Positions 35,692-43,810 of a DNA stretch of 64,000 nt are shown here, one piece after another. How positions within the stretch are numbered: the first letter of the stretch is position 1; the number at the start of each line of letters is the position of its first letter. Origin of the DNA: Williamsia muralis NBRC 105860 (GTDB lineage: Bacteria; Actinomycetota; Actinomycetes; Mycobacteriales; Mycobacteriaceae); contig NZ_BDAP01000002.1 in the NCBI RefSeq assembly GCF_001598915.1, positions 248,001 to 312,000 on the forward strand, given 5' to 3'. Under the pieces are notes generated by a model that was not told the DNA's origin, made no database searches, and saw nothing but the letters and a program-made list of their open reading frames with translations. The translations under genes were made by a program, and so were the position numbers.

Positions 35692-36222
35692 ATGGCAGGC
35701 GATACCGTCATCACCGTTGTCGGAAACCTGACGGCAGATCCGGAACTCCGGTTCACGCCGTCCGGTGCAGCCGTCGCGAACTTCACCGTGGCATCCACGC
35801 CACGCACGTTCGATCGGCAGTCCAACGAATGGAAAGACGGCGAAGCGCTGTTCATGCGGTGCAACATCTGGCGCGATGCCGCCGAGAATGTTGCCGAATC
35901 TCTCACCAAGGGTTCACGAGTGATCGTGTCCGGCCGGCTCAAGCAGCGGTCGTACGAAACCCGCGAGGGTGAGAAGCGCACCGTGGTGGAGCTCGAGGTC
36001 GACGAGATCGGTCCCTCGCTCCGCTACGCCACCGCAAAGGTCAATCGGGCCTCGCGCGGCGGCGGCGGCGGAGGCGGCGGCAACTTCGGTTCCGGCGGAA
36101 GCGGCGGTGGAAACCGCGGCGCTGCTGCGAACTCGGGTGCAGCCGCGCAGAACGACGATCCGTGGGGCAGCGCGCCTGCCAGCGGCTCGTTCGGTGGCGG
36201 GGACGACGAACCACCGTTCTGA
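35692..36222 (+). CDS. ssb: Single-stranded DNA-binding protein
   Basis: 176 residues. The OB fold occupies the first 115 ([38 protein letters not shown]). A Gly-rich, flexible linker is interrupted by Ala/Asn, and the acidic tip ends DDEPPF, which recruits replication and repair proteins. It binds single-stranded DNA as a tetramer. Located between rpsF and rpsR as in mycobacteria. CGGGAG precedes the ATG. Confidence 0.98.
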   Translation: MAGDTVITVVGNLTADPELRFTPSGAAVANFTVASTPRTFDRQSNEWKDGEALFMRCNIWRDAAENVAESLTKGSRVIVSGRLKQRSYETREGEKRTVVELEVDEIGPSLRYATAKVNRASRGGGGGGGGNFGSGGSGGGNRGAAANSGAAAQNDDPWGSAPASGSFGGGDDEPPF

Positions 36223-36280
36223 CGAACATCTGAGTCTGCACAGGTAGCTGTGCACCTCAACACTTTTGGAGTGACAACAC

Positions 36281-36544
36281 ATGGCTGGAAAAGCTAAAGG
36301 CGGACGGAAGGTCCGTGGCGCAGAAAAGATCGTCAAGGCCAAGGCCTGCACTTTCTGCAAAGAGAAGAACCTGCTGATCGATTACAAGGACACCGCGCTC
36401 CTGCGTCGTTTCTTGTCTGACCGTGGCAAGATCCGCTCGCGTCGGGTCACCGGAAACTGCGTCCAGCATCAGCGGGACGTGGCCATCGCGGTGAAGAACT
36501 CGCGCGAAGTTGCCTTGCTGCCCTTCACCTCCACCTCTCGATAA
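36281..36544 (+). CDS. rpsR: 30S ribosomal protein bS18
   Basis: 87 residues. The N-terminal basic tail is followed by [16 protein letters not shown] and a C-terminal [17 protein letters not shown]. The CxxC plus a later Cys suggests the zinc-containing (C+) form rather than the zinc-independent paralogue. Partner of bS6 in the 30S platform. Lies 58 bases after ssb and 18 before rplI. Confidence 0.97.
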   Translation: MAGKAKGGRKVRGAEKIVKAKACTFCKEKNLLIDYKDTALLRRFLSDRGKIRSRRVTGNCVQHQRDVAIAVKNSREVALLPFTSTSR

Positions 36545-36562
36545 GCGGAAAGGACCAAGAAC

Positions 36563-37018
36563 ATGAAACTGATCCTCACCGCAGAGGTAGAGAAGTTGGG
36601 TGTCCCCGGCGACACCGTCGAGGTCAAAGACGGCTACGGCCGTAACTTCCTGCTGCCTCGTGGGCTGGCCATCGTCGCCACCCGCGGAGCAGAGAAGCAG
36701 GTCGAAGGCATTCGTCGTGCACAGGACGCTCGCGCAGTGCGCGGTCTCGAGCACGCCAACGAGCTCAAGCAGGCCATCGAAGGGCTCGCCGAGGTCACGT
36801 TGGGTGTCAAGACCCACGACTCGGGCAAGCTGTTCGGTTCGGTCTCGGCCGCTGACGTGGTCAGTGCCATCAAGAGTGCCGGCGGACCTGCTGTCGACAA
36901 GCGCAACATCGAGCTGCCCAAGGGCCACATCAAGGCCACCGGTACCTACCCGGTCTTGGTGAACCTGCACAGCGACGTTGTTGCACAGTTCAACCTCACC
37001 GTGACTGCCGGCAAGTAG
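36563..37018 (+). CDS. rplI: 50S ribosomal protein bL9
   Basis: 151 residues. The N-domain [20 protein letters not shown] and the [14 protein letters not shown] signature are followed by the long connecting helix and the C-domain ending in [15 protein letters not shown]. bL9 binds 23S rRNA at the L1 stalk base and helps frame fidelity. Last gene of the operon, closed by a strong terminator 22 bases later. Confidence 0.98.
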   Translation: MKLILTAEVEKLGVPGDTVEVKDGYGRNFLLPRGLAIVATRGAEKQVEGIRRAQDARAVRGLEHANELKQAIEGLAEVTLGVKTHDSGKLFGSVSAADVVSAIKSAGGPAVDKRNIELPKGHIKATGTYPVLVNLHSDVVAQFNLTVTAGK

Positions 37019-37040
37019 TCACCAGGTTCAACACGCAAAA

Positions 37041-37068
37041 AACCCCCGGCCACATGTGGTCGGGGGTT
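37041..37068. terminator. Bidirectional terminator after rplI
   Basis: AACCCCCGGCCAC (37041-37053) pairs with 37056-37068 over 13 bases with one G·T. It is preceded by an A-run and followed by TTGTTG, so it can serve both rplI and the convergent lipocalin gene. Confidence 0.85.
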
Positions 37069-37086
37069 TGTTGTATCTGCGATTGA

Positions 37087-37704
37087 TCAGACGGTGCAGA
37101 GCGGACGGATCTCGTTCGAACCGCCGGTGGTCGGAGAGGTGAGGAGCAGGCAGGCGTTGTAGCCGCGGTCTTCGGCGACCTTGCGGATCTGCTTCCACTG
37201 GTCGGTGCTCACGGACGGCTCACGCGACAACACGAACGCTGATGTGCGCTCGGGGCTTCCGACAAATGCCCAGGAGTAGTCATCGGCGATGTAGGTGACC
37301 ACGTAGTTGGTGGGCCCGTCCTTCGATTCCTGCGTGGGAACGCCCGGGAAGCTGACGTGAAGTTGGGCGCCGGTCAACTTGTCGTTGACCCGAGCATTGC
37401 CGACGATCCGGTTCTCCTGGTTGGTCCAGGTGGTGCAGGTGTTCTCCACCCGAATGTTCGCCGGGTCGATCAACTGGTAGTTCGCCATCGTGTCGCGCGC
37501 GCAGATGAGGTTGAACGGCTGTGGGATGGCGGCGATCTGATTCCAGTCACCGAGATAGCGCTGGGTGTCCAGCTTGGCCACCGGCTTCAGCGGCTGGGGT
37601 AGCGAGCTGGTGTCCGCCGAAGCGGGAGCCGCACAGGCAAGAGCGAAAGCGATTGCAAGACCGCCGATCACGATGCGACTGAGTCGGCGAGGTGAAAACG
37701 CCAT
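37087..37704 (-). CDS. Secreted lipocalin-like protein
   Basis: 205 residues. An N-terminal signal (SPRRLSRIVIGGLAIAFALA, then APASA as a signal peptidase I site near residue 30) is followed by a lipocalin barrel: RYLGDWNQIAAIPQPF carries the GxW motif, and the last strands include YSWAFVGSPERTSAFVLSREP. Resembles the bacterial Blc group, which binds lipids at the cell envelope. ATG 37704 has AGGAG eight bases upstream. It lies 12 bases after the MMPL gene, so an export operon including a lipid-binding partner is plausible. Confidence 0.87.
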   Translation of the reverse strand: MAFSPRRLSRIVIGGLAIAFALACAAPASADTSSLPQPLKPVAKLDTQRYLGDWNQIAAIPQPFNLICARDTMANYQLIDPANIRVENTCTTWTNQENRIVGNARVNDKLTGAQLHVSFPGVPTQESKDGPTNYVVTYIADDYSWAFVGSPERTSAFVLSREPSVSTDQWKQIRKVAEDRGYNACLLLTSPTTGGSNEIRPLCTV

Positions 37705-37715
37705 GGTGTCATCTC

Positions 37716-39848
37716 CTACTTCTGTTGTTGTAACTCCGGTTGTGGACGCGCTTTTCGGTCCACGGTGCCTGGCCACCAGATCCGGGGCCCGATCACGCTG
37801 AAGAGTGCGGGGATCACCACGGTCCGAACCAGGAACGTGTCGAGGAGGATTCCGAGTCCGACGATGATGCCCAGCTGGGTCAGTGTGATGAGTGGGAGGA
37901 TGCCGAGCACGCAGAAGACTGCGGCCAATACGATTCCCGCACTGGTGATCACGGCACCGGTAGAGGCCACTGCCCGCACGATGGCGTCTCGCGTGCCGTG
38001 GCCGGGTGTCTCTTCCCTTGCGCGGATCACCAAGAACATCGTGTAGTCGATTCCCAGGGCAACCAAGAAGAGGAAGGAGTAGAGCGGGACGTTGTTGTCC
38101 AGGGCCGGGAAGCCGAAGAGGTGTTCGCTGATGAGACTGCCGATCCCGATGGCGGCGATGGTGCTCAGCACTGTTGTCGCGACCAGCACCACGGGTGCCA
38201 CCAGAGCGCGCAGGAACACGATCAGGATGACGAACACCACGGCGAGGATCAGCGGGATGATCAGGAGCCGATCACGTTCGGACGCGTTTGCGATGTCGAG
38301 GGCTTTGGCATCGGACCCGCCGACGAGTGCCTGCGCGTCGGGAACGTCGCCCGTGGCGTCGCGTAACTGATCGATGATGTCGAATGCCCGCTCGGACGCT
38401 GGATCGGCGTCGATGACCACGGACCACTTGGTGAGGCCGTTGTCGGACCGTCCCGTTTCGGTCGCCGAGATCACGCCGTCGGTGCTGTCCAGGACGGACT
38501 GGATCTCTTCGGCGGCAGCGGTATCCGCGATGACGGTTGTGGGGTCGGACTGCCCGGCGGGGAAGTGCTCGGCGAGTGTGTCAAAACCTTCGACGGAGTC
38601 CGCGCTCACCCGGAACTGCTCGGTCTGTGACAGGCCGATGTTTGCGCCGAGCAGACCCAACGAACATGCGATCAATGCCGTGAGGGCAACCGCGAGGACG
38701 CGAACCGGGTGCCGGGAGACGGCGTTTGCGATCTTGAACCAGTTGCCGCCCTCGGTGGGCACCGGATCGCCCACCTTGGGGATGAACGGCCAGAAGAGTC
38801 GAGTTCCGAAGAGCGCCAACAGGGGTGGCAACACCAGCAGGGCGAAGATCACCGCGACAACAAGACCCGCAGCCGCCAGTGCCCCGAGGCTGCGGGTACT
38901 CGGCAGTGCGGCAAGCAGAAGCGTGAGGAGTGCCAGTACCACTGTCGCGTTCGAGGCGAGGATGGCTGGGCCGGCATGACGGACCGCGTGCTGCAACGCA
39001 ATCCGGTGGTCTTGCTCTTTGCGCAGCTCTTCCCGATACCGCGAGATCAGCAGCAGTGCGTAGTTGGTGCCCGCGCCGAACACCAGCACACTGGTGATGC
39101 CCGAGGTGGACCCGTCAAACGAGAGGCCGGTCAGCTCGGCCAACCCGGTGCCGACCGAACTCGCCAGCCGATCGGCAAACCCGATGACCAGCAACGGAAC
39201 CAGCCACAGAACCGGCGAGCGATACGTGACGATCAGTAGGAGGGCGACAACGAGCGCCGTCGCTGCCAGCAGTGTGACGTTGGCACCGGAGAACGAGCTT
39301 GCGGTGTCGGCGCCGAACGCCGGGCCACCGGTCACGTAGGTGGTCAGTCCGCTCGGTAGCCCCTTGTCGGCGGCGTCTCGCAACTCGTCGACGAGGTCGG
39401 TGAGCTTGAAGCCGTTGAGCTCGGCGCTGACAGGGACGACTGAGATGGCTGCGATTCCATCCGGAGAGACGACGGCGCCCGGGCCGGCCGATGCGGTGGT
39501 GGGCACCGAGCGGTCGACCGCCAGCATGCGCTGTTGCGCTTGCTCGACCGCGGCCTTGTCGTCGTCGGACAGCGGACCGCCGTCGCTGCGTACCGTGACG
39601 AGAACGGCTGCGGATACGTCCGAATCGGGGAAGCTGTCGAGCAATTCGTTGACCTGTGCCGAGTCAGCCGATGGCGGAAGCGAATCCGGCGCTTGATCTC
39701 CGGAATCGTTCTCGCCGATGAGCCCCATGGCTGCGCCGGAGATCAGGATGACCGCAAGCGCGATCCACCACGATCTACGGCCGCTCACTGCGGCAGCAAG
39801 GCGATCCCACCAGGTGGGAGAATGAGTCGACGTGTTCGAGGTCGCCAT
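37716..39848 (-). CDS. MMPL-family RND transporter
   Basis: About 710 residues from ATG 39848; an ATG 12 codons upstream (39884) would run through the palindromic operator. Two repeats, each one membrane helix, a periplasmic domain and five or six helices, give the RND layout. Proton-relay acidic positions appear in GAGTNYALLLISRYREEL and LGIDYTMFLVIRAREE. MMPL proteins export lipids, siderophores or drugs. Divergent from a MarR gene with the operator between them, so likely repressed by that MarR protein. The lipocalin follows. Confidence 0.93.
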   Translation of the reverse strand: MATSNTSTHSPTWWDRLAAAVSGRRSWWIALAVILISGAAMGLIGENDSGDQAPDSLPPSADSAQVNELLDSFPDSDVSAAVLVTVRSDGGPLSDDDKAAVEQAQQRMLAVDRSVPTTASAGPGAVVSPDGIAAISVVPVSAELNGFKLTDLVDELRDAADKGLPSGLTTYVTGGPAFGADTASSFSGANVTLLAATALVVALLLIVTYRSPVLWLVPLLVIGFADRLASSVGTGLAELTGLSFDGSTSGITSVLVFGAGTNYALLLISRYREELRKEQDHRIALQHAVRHAGPAILASNATVVLALLTLLLAALPSTRSLGALAAAGLVVAVIFALLVLPPLLALFGTRLFWPFIPKVGDPVPTEGGNWFKIANAVSRHPVRVLAVALTALIACSLGLLGANIGLSQTEQFRVSADSVEGFDTLAEHFPAGQSDPTTVIADTAAAEEIQSVLDSTDGVISATETGRSDNGLTKWSVVIDADPASERAFDIIDQLRDATGDVPDAQALVGGSDAKALDIANASERDRLLIIPLILAVVFVILIVFLRALVAPVVLVATTVLSTIAAIGIGSLISEHLFGFPALDNNVPLYSFLFLVALGIDYTMFLVIRAREETPGHGTRDAIVRAVASTGAVITSAGIVLAAVFCVLGILPLITLTQLGIIVGLGILLDTFLVRTVVIPALFSVIGPRIWWPGTVDRKARPQPELQQQK

Positions 39849-39863
39849 GTTCCCAACAATCTC

Positions 39864-39877
39864 ATATTTTAAAATAT
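39864..39877. promoter_or_regulatory. MarR-type operator
   Basis: ATATTTTAAAATAT is a perfect 14-base palindrome 16 bases before the MMPL start and 50 before the MarR start. Such AT-rich dyads between a marR gene and its divergent transporter are typical MarR sites. Confidence 0.75.
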
Positions 39878-39926
39878 TGAGCAACTAAACTATCTCGAGG
39901 CCTTATAGTCCTGGCAGGAGGTACCC

Positions 39927-40439
39927 ATGCCCGACAATCAGCCGGCGCAGGACAACCGCGCGGCGCTCGAGTCCCAGATCTCATCGGATGTCCGGGCGCT
40001 CAATGCCGAGTCCGACCAGATCTCGCGTGTGTTCGCGACCTTGAATGACCTCAGTGCAAACGACTTTCGAGCCCTGCTGCACGTAATGGTCGCTGACGCT
40101 GCGGGCGCGCCGTTGACGTCGGGTGGTCTCGGTAAGCGGTTGCAGGTGTCGGGCGGGGCTGTGACGCATCTCGTGGAACGCATGATCGGCTCGGGACACA
40201 TCCGGCGGGAGGCCGACGAACGCGACCGCCGAAAAGTGATCCTGCGCTACGACGAGCACGGAATGGCCGTGGCGAGGGCGTTCTTCGCGCCGCTGGGCAA
40301 GCACACCCACGATGCGATGGTGGACCTTCCCGACGAAGATCTTGCCGCGGCCCATCGGGTGTTCACGGCGTTGATCTCCGCGATGCACACGTACGAAGAC
40401 GAACTCGGCAATGCCGGTGGGGCGACGCCCGGGCGGTGA
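39927..40439 (+). CDS. MarR-family regulator
   Basis: 170 residues. The winged helix spans roughly residues 45-115: LSANDFRALLHVM, PLTSGGLGKRLQVSGGAVTHLVERM recognition region, and the wing READERDRRKVILR. The flanking helices would dimerise. AGGAGG precedes ATG 39927. A palindrome and a TATAGT -10-like box (39904-39909) lie in the shared promoter with the MMPL gene, so it should repress itself and the transporter, with release by a small ligand. Confidence 0.92.
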   Translation: MPDNQPAQDNRAALESQISSDVRALNAESDQISRVFATLNDLSANDFRALLHVMVADAAGAPLTSGGLGKRLQVSGGAVTHLVERMIGSGHIRREADERDRRKVILRYDEHGMAVARAFFAPLGKHTHDAMVDLPDEDLAAAHRVFTALISAMHTYEDELGNAGGATPGR

Positions 40440-40466
40440 CTCGCGGGCTCGGTGTATGTCCCCAGA

Positions 40467-40526
40467 CCCTCCGACTTCGGCGACTTCCTCCGGTTGGAGT
40501 CGGAGGATGTGACCACAGTCGGAGGG
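40467..40526. repeat. Nested palindrome, relative of the 20260 repeat
   Basis: Outer arms CCCTCCGACT (40467-40476) and 40517-40526 are perfect complements. Inner arms are TCCTCCG (40486-40492) and 40501-40507. It shares TCCTCCGGTT and CGGAGGATGTG with the element at 20280-20315, and likewise lies between convergent 3' ends (marR and the secreted protein). Confidence 0.65.
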
Positions 40527-40548
40527 TTTGTCGCTCAAGACGATTGGG

Positions 40549-41112
40549 TCAGCGCTGATCGGGAGGAAGGAACTCGGGGGATCGGTTCGCGTCGTGGTAC
40601 TGGTCGCCGGCCGGCGTCACGAACTTGTACCAGGACTGGGTCAACGTGAACGCTCTCGGACCAGCCACACACGTGACCCCGATGGGGCTCACCGCGCAGC
40701 TCGATCCGTCGACGGTGATCGATTCACCGATCTGAAGCAGGGGTGGTTGGAACCAGCCCCGCGGACGCACCGTGTACGAGGTGTTCGGAGCGACCCAATA
40801 GGGGCCCGTCTGGCCCGCAGAGATGGCCGCACCGACGATTCCCGGAGGCGCGGTGGACGGGTGACCGGTGCACGCTGCGTAGGCGTAGCCGGGGCCCAAG
40901 GCGCAGACCCGGCCGCCGGGAGTGACGAAGAAGGTCTTGCCGTTGTCGACGAAGTCGGGGGATCGGTAGCCGTAGGGGTCCACGGGCACGTAGCCGGCGA
41001 GATCGGGGACCTGCGTGTACGTGGGACCCGGTACCGCCGAGGCCGGGGAACCTGCCGACAGCAGTCCGACAGTGGCCGCAACAGCGGCAATCACCCCGAT
41101 GATCTCCCTCAT
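40549..41112 (-). CDS. Secreted hypothetical protein
   Basis: 187 residues. The signal peptide is clear (IIGVIAAVAATVGLLSAG, cleavage after ASA near residue 26). The mature part contains four Cys that could form two disulfides (RVCALG, AACTGH, SSCAVS, VTCVAG) and Pro/Tyr/Gly-rich stretches. I recognise it only as an actinobacterial secreted protein with no assigned activity. ATG 41112 has GGGGAGG upstream. It is divergent from dnaB across a 480-base region. Confidence 0.85.
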   Translation of the reverse strand: MREIIGVIAAVAATVGLLSAGSPASAVPGPTYTQVPDLAGYVPVDPYGYRSPDFVDNGKTFFVTPGGRVCALGPGYAYAACTGHPSTAPPGIVGAAISAGQTGPYWVAPNTSYTVRPRGWFQPPLLQIGESITVDGSSCAVSPIGVTCVAGPRAFTLTQSWYKFVTPAGDQYHDANRSPEFLPPDQR

Positions 41113-41594
41113 GAACGCCTCCCCAGATCATTCGTTCGTGCCCGATCATTGCACCACTGTTGGCCGGCTCGTGTGACCGGTTCGGTGAGCACAGATCTGT
41201 GCACGTGACGGTCACTTTAGGGCAAGTGACGGAAGTTCGTGCGTTTGTAGTACAACTCGATTTGTCAAACCGAACACGCCCGAAACCGCACTTGCAGAGA
41301 CACGCCGTGTGAATGGGTATCCACAGTAAGAAAAAGTGAGTGACCGTGTCTGACCTGGGATGTTGCTTCTATTCACGTCACTTATCCACAAGTAGCCAAC
41401 AGGGCGCTAACAACTATCCGCACACCGTCCACAGTTGGTGCACAGGATGGTCCACAGCTCCGTTTGGCCGGATCGGCCCGAGCCCTTAGTGTCTGGCGGG
41501 TGCGCATGCAGATCGGCGGCGATCTGAGGCGATTGGGTTGTCAGACCCTCTTGAAATAGTGGTCCAGACAACCTGAAGCGAAAGGGGTGGCACG
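41113..41594. other. Intergenic region with DnaA-box-like sites
   Basis: 482 bases without a gene. Sites ending TCCACA lie at 41317-41325 (GTATCCACA), 41382-41390 (TTATCCACA, a consensus DnaA box), 41425-41433 and 41448-41456. A perfect palindrome GCACAGATCTGTGC is at 41189-41202, followed by GTGACGGTCAC at 41206-41216. Probably the promoter regions of the secreted protein and dnaB, possibly with DnaA control. Confidence 0.5.
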
Positions 41595-42980
41595 TTGGCC
41601 GTAGTTGACGATCGTGGGCATACAACTCCGCGTGAGCAGGTGCCCCCGAGCGAAGACTTCGGCCGCCAGCCCCCGCAGGACATGGCCGCCGAGCAATCTG
41701 TTCTGGGCGGCATGATGCTGTCCAAGGACGCCATCGCCGACGTGCTGGAGAAGCTTCGTCCCGGCGACTTCTACCGGCCCGCGCACCAGGCTGTGTACGA
41801 CGCAATTCTCGACCTGTACGGCAAGGGGGAACCTGCCGATGCTGTGACCGTTGCCGGGCAGCTCGACCGCGCGGGCGAGCTTCGACGTATCGGAGGGGCG
41901 CCGTACCTCCATACGCTGATCTCGACGGTGCCGACCGCGGCCAATGCCGGCTTCTACGCGGAGATCGTCGCCGAGAAGGCAATCCTGCGGCGCCTGGTGG
42001 AGGCCGGCACCCGCATCGTCCAATACGGCTACGCCGGGGCCGACGGCCAGGATGTCGCCGAAGTGGTCGACCGCGCGCAGGCCGAGGTCTACGAGGTCAC
42101 CGAGCGCCGCACCGCCGAAGACTATGTGGCGCTTGAGGAATTGCTTCAGCCCACGATGGACGAGATCGACTCCATCGCGTCGCGTGGTGGTCTATCTCTC
42201 GGTGTGCCAACGGGTTTCCACGATCTTGATGAAGTGACCAACGGTTTGCACCCGGGTCAGATGATCATTGTTGCGGCGCGGCCTGGAGTTGGAAAAAGTA
42301 CCCTGGCTATGGATTTTTTGCGGTCCTGCTCCATCAAGCACCAAATGACCAGTGCCATGTTCTCTTTGGAAATGAGCAAAACCGAGATCGTGATGCGGTT
42401 GCTCTCAGCCGAAGCGAAGATCAAACTTGGCGACATGCGCTCGGGCCGGATGAGTGATGACGACTGGACCCGCTTGGCTCGCCGTATGGGTGAGATCTCC
42501 GAGGCACCGTTGTTCATCGACGACTCACCCAACCTCACGATGATGGAAATCCGTGCCAAGGCAAGGCGTTTGAAGCAGCGTCATGATCTCAAGCTCGTGG
42601 TCATCGACTACATGCAGCTGATGTCGTCCGGCAAAAAGGTCGAATCGCGCCAGCAGGAAGTCTCCGAGTTCTCGCGAAGCATCAAGCTGCTCGCCAAGGA
42701 GCTCGAGGTTCCGGTGGTCGCCATCAGTCAGCTGAACCGTGGTCCCGAGCAACGTACCGACAAGCGCCCGCAGGTCTCCGACCTCCGTGAGTCCGGTTCG
42801 CTGGAGCAGGACGCCGACATGGTGATCCTGTTGCACCGCCCCGACGCTTTCGAACGTGATGACCCCCGTGCCGGCGAAGCCGACATCATCCTCGGTAAGC
42901 ACCGTAACGGCCCCACATCGACGATTACCGTTGCGCACCAACTGCATTTGAGCCGGTTCGTGGATATGGCGCGCGGCTGA
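41595..42980 (+). CDS. dnaB: Replicative DNA helicase DnaB
   Basis: 461 residues. N-terminal collar domain (PPQDMAAEQSVLGGMMLSKDA), linker, then RecA-like motor: Walker A ARPGVGKST (Lys234), H1a LEMSKTEIVMRL, Walker B LVVIDYMQLM, and the DLRESGSLEQDADMV region. Hexameric helicase that unwinds DNA ahead of the fork. Start codon TTG 41595 after AAAGGGG. No intein interrupts the helicase motifs, unlike the M. tuberculosis gene. Confidence 0.97.
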   Translation: MAVVDDRGHTTPREQVPPSEDFGRQPPQDMAAEQSVLGGMMLSKDAIADVLEKLRPGDFYRPAHQAVYDAILDLYGKGEPADAVTVAGQLDRAGELRRIGGAPYLHTLISTVPTAANAGFYAEIVAEKAILRRLVEAGTRIVQYGYAGADGQDVAEVVDRAQAEVYEVTERRTAEDYVALEELLQPTMDEIDSIASRGGLSLGVPTGFHDLDEVTNGLHPGQMIIVAARPGVGKSTLAMDFLRSCSIKHQMTSAMFSLEMSKTEIVMRLLSAEAKIKLGDMRSGRMSDDDWTRLARRMGEISEAPLFIDDSPNLTMMEIRAKARRLKQRHDLKLVVIDYMQLMSSGKKVESRQQEVSEFSRSIKLLAKELEVPVVAISQLNRGPEQRTDKRPQVSDLRESGSLEQDADMVILLHRPDAFERDDPRAGEADIILGKHRNGPTSTITVAHQLHLSRFVDMARG

Positions 42981-43132
42981 GCGGTTGGTGCCGTGGGAGT
43001 TCTCGTCGGCCAGCGATGTTGGGTACGCATGCTTGTTCAGTCCGCACGGCATAGGTCCGCAGTCGATGACGGCGGTATTCTGAATGCTTGCTGCGTATGA
43101 AGTCTGACGGTGAATTTGTTGGCGGCGCGGTA

Positions 43133-43810
43133 CTAAAGCGGTCGATCGGGGCCCTGTACGAGGCCTGTCTGGAAGGCGACGACGACGAGTTGCGCTCGGT
43201 CGCGGGCGTCGAGTTTCGTCATGGCGCGTTGCACGTGGGCGCGAACGGTGTAGGAGCTGAGAAACATCCGTTCGGCAATCTCCTGATTGGACAGGCCGGT
43301 TGCGACCAGAGCCACCATTTCGAGTTCGCGCGGAGTAAGCGCTGTGAGCTCCTTGGGGTGGTGCGGTGAGGTCGCGCTAGGCGCGGCCAGGAATTGGGCG
43401 ACCAGGGAGCGTGTTGCGGCGGGGGAGAGCAGTGTGTCGCCGTCGGCGATCGTGCGGACGGCGTCGAGTAGGTCCTCGGCCCCAATTCCTTTGCCGATAA
43501 AGCCGCTTGCCCCGGCGCGCAGTGCTTGCGCGACATATTCGTCGGTCTCGTAGGTGGTGAGAATCAGAATGCGGGTGGCGCGTAGCTCCGGGTCGGCACA
43601 GATCTCCGATGTGGCGGTGAGACCATCCATTTCGGGCATGCGTATGTCCATCATCACCACATCCGGGTGCAACTCCTGGGTCAATGTCACCACTTCTCGC
43701 CCGTCGGACGCTTCCCCCACGACAGTGATGTCATCGGCGCTGTCGAGGAGCATCCGGAAGGCGCCACGCAGCAGGGCCTGATCGTCGGCGAGTAGCACAC
43801 GAAGCGTCAC
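43133..43810 (-). CDS. NarL/LuxR-type response regulator
   Basis: 225 residues. Receiver domain with acidic pair Asp9-Asp10 and phospho-acceptor Asp55 in VVMMDIRMPEMDG. The output domain is a LuxR helix-turn-helix near residues 155-215 (ELTALTPRELEMVALVATGL, NQEIAERMFLSSYTVRAHVQ). It starts four bases inside the end of the kinase gene (ATGA), so the pair is co-translated. Probable target is the MMPL gene of the same operon. Confidence 0.95.
   Translation of the reverse strand: MTLRVLLADDQALLRGAFRMLLDSADDITVVGEASDGREVVTLTQELHPDVVMMDIRMPEMDGLTATSEICADPELRATRILILTTYETDEYVAQALRAGASGFIGKGIGAEDLLDAVRTIADGDTLLSPAATRSLVAQFLAAPSATSPHHPKELTALTPRELEMVALVATGLSNQEIAERMFLSSYTVRAHVQRAMTKLDARDRAQLVVVAFQTGLVQGPDRPL

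Noticed and set aside
41317-41456. Chromosomal replication origin
   Set aside because: DnaA-box-like sites are present, but dnaA/dnaN are absent and no AT-rich unwinding region is seen. A regulatory role is simpler.
42250-42980. Intein in dnaB
   Set aside because: The helicase motifs run without interruption and the total length is 461 residues, so no intein is present.
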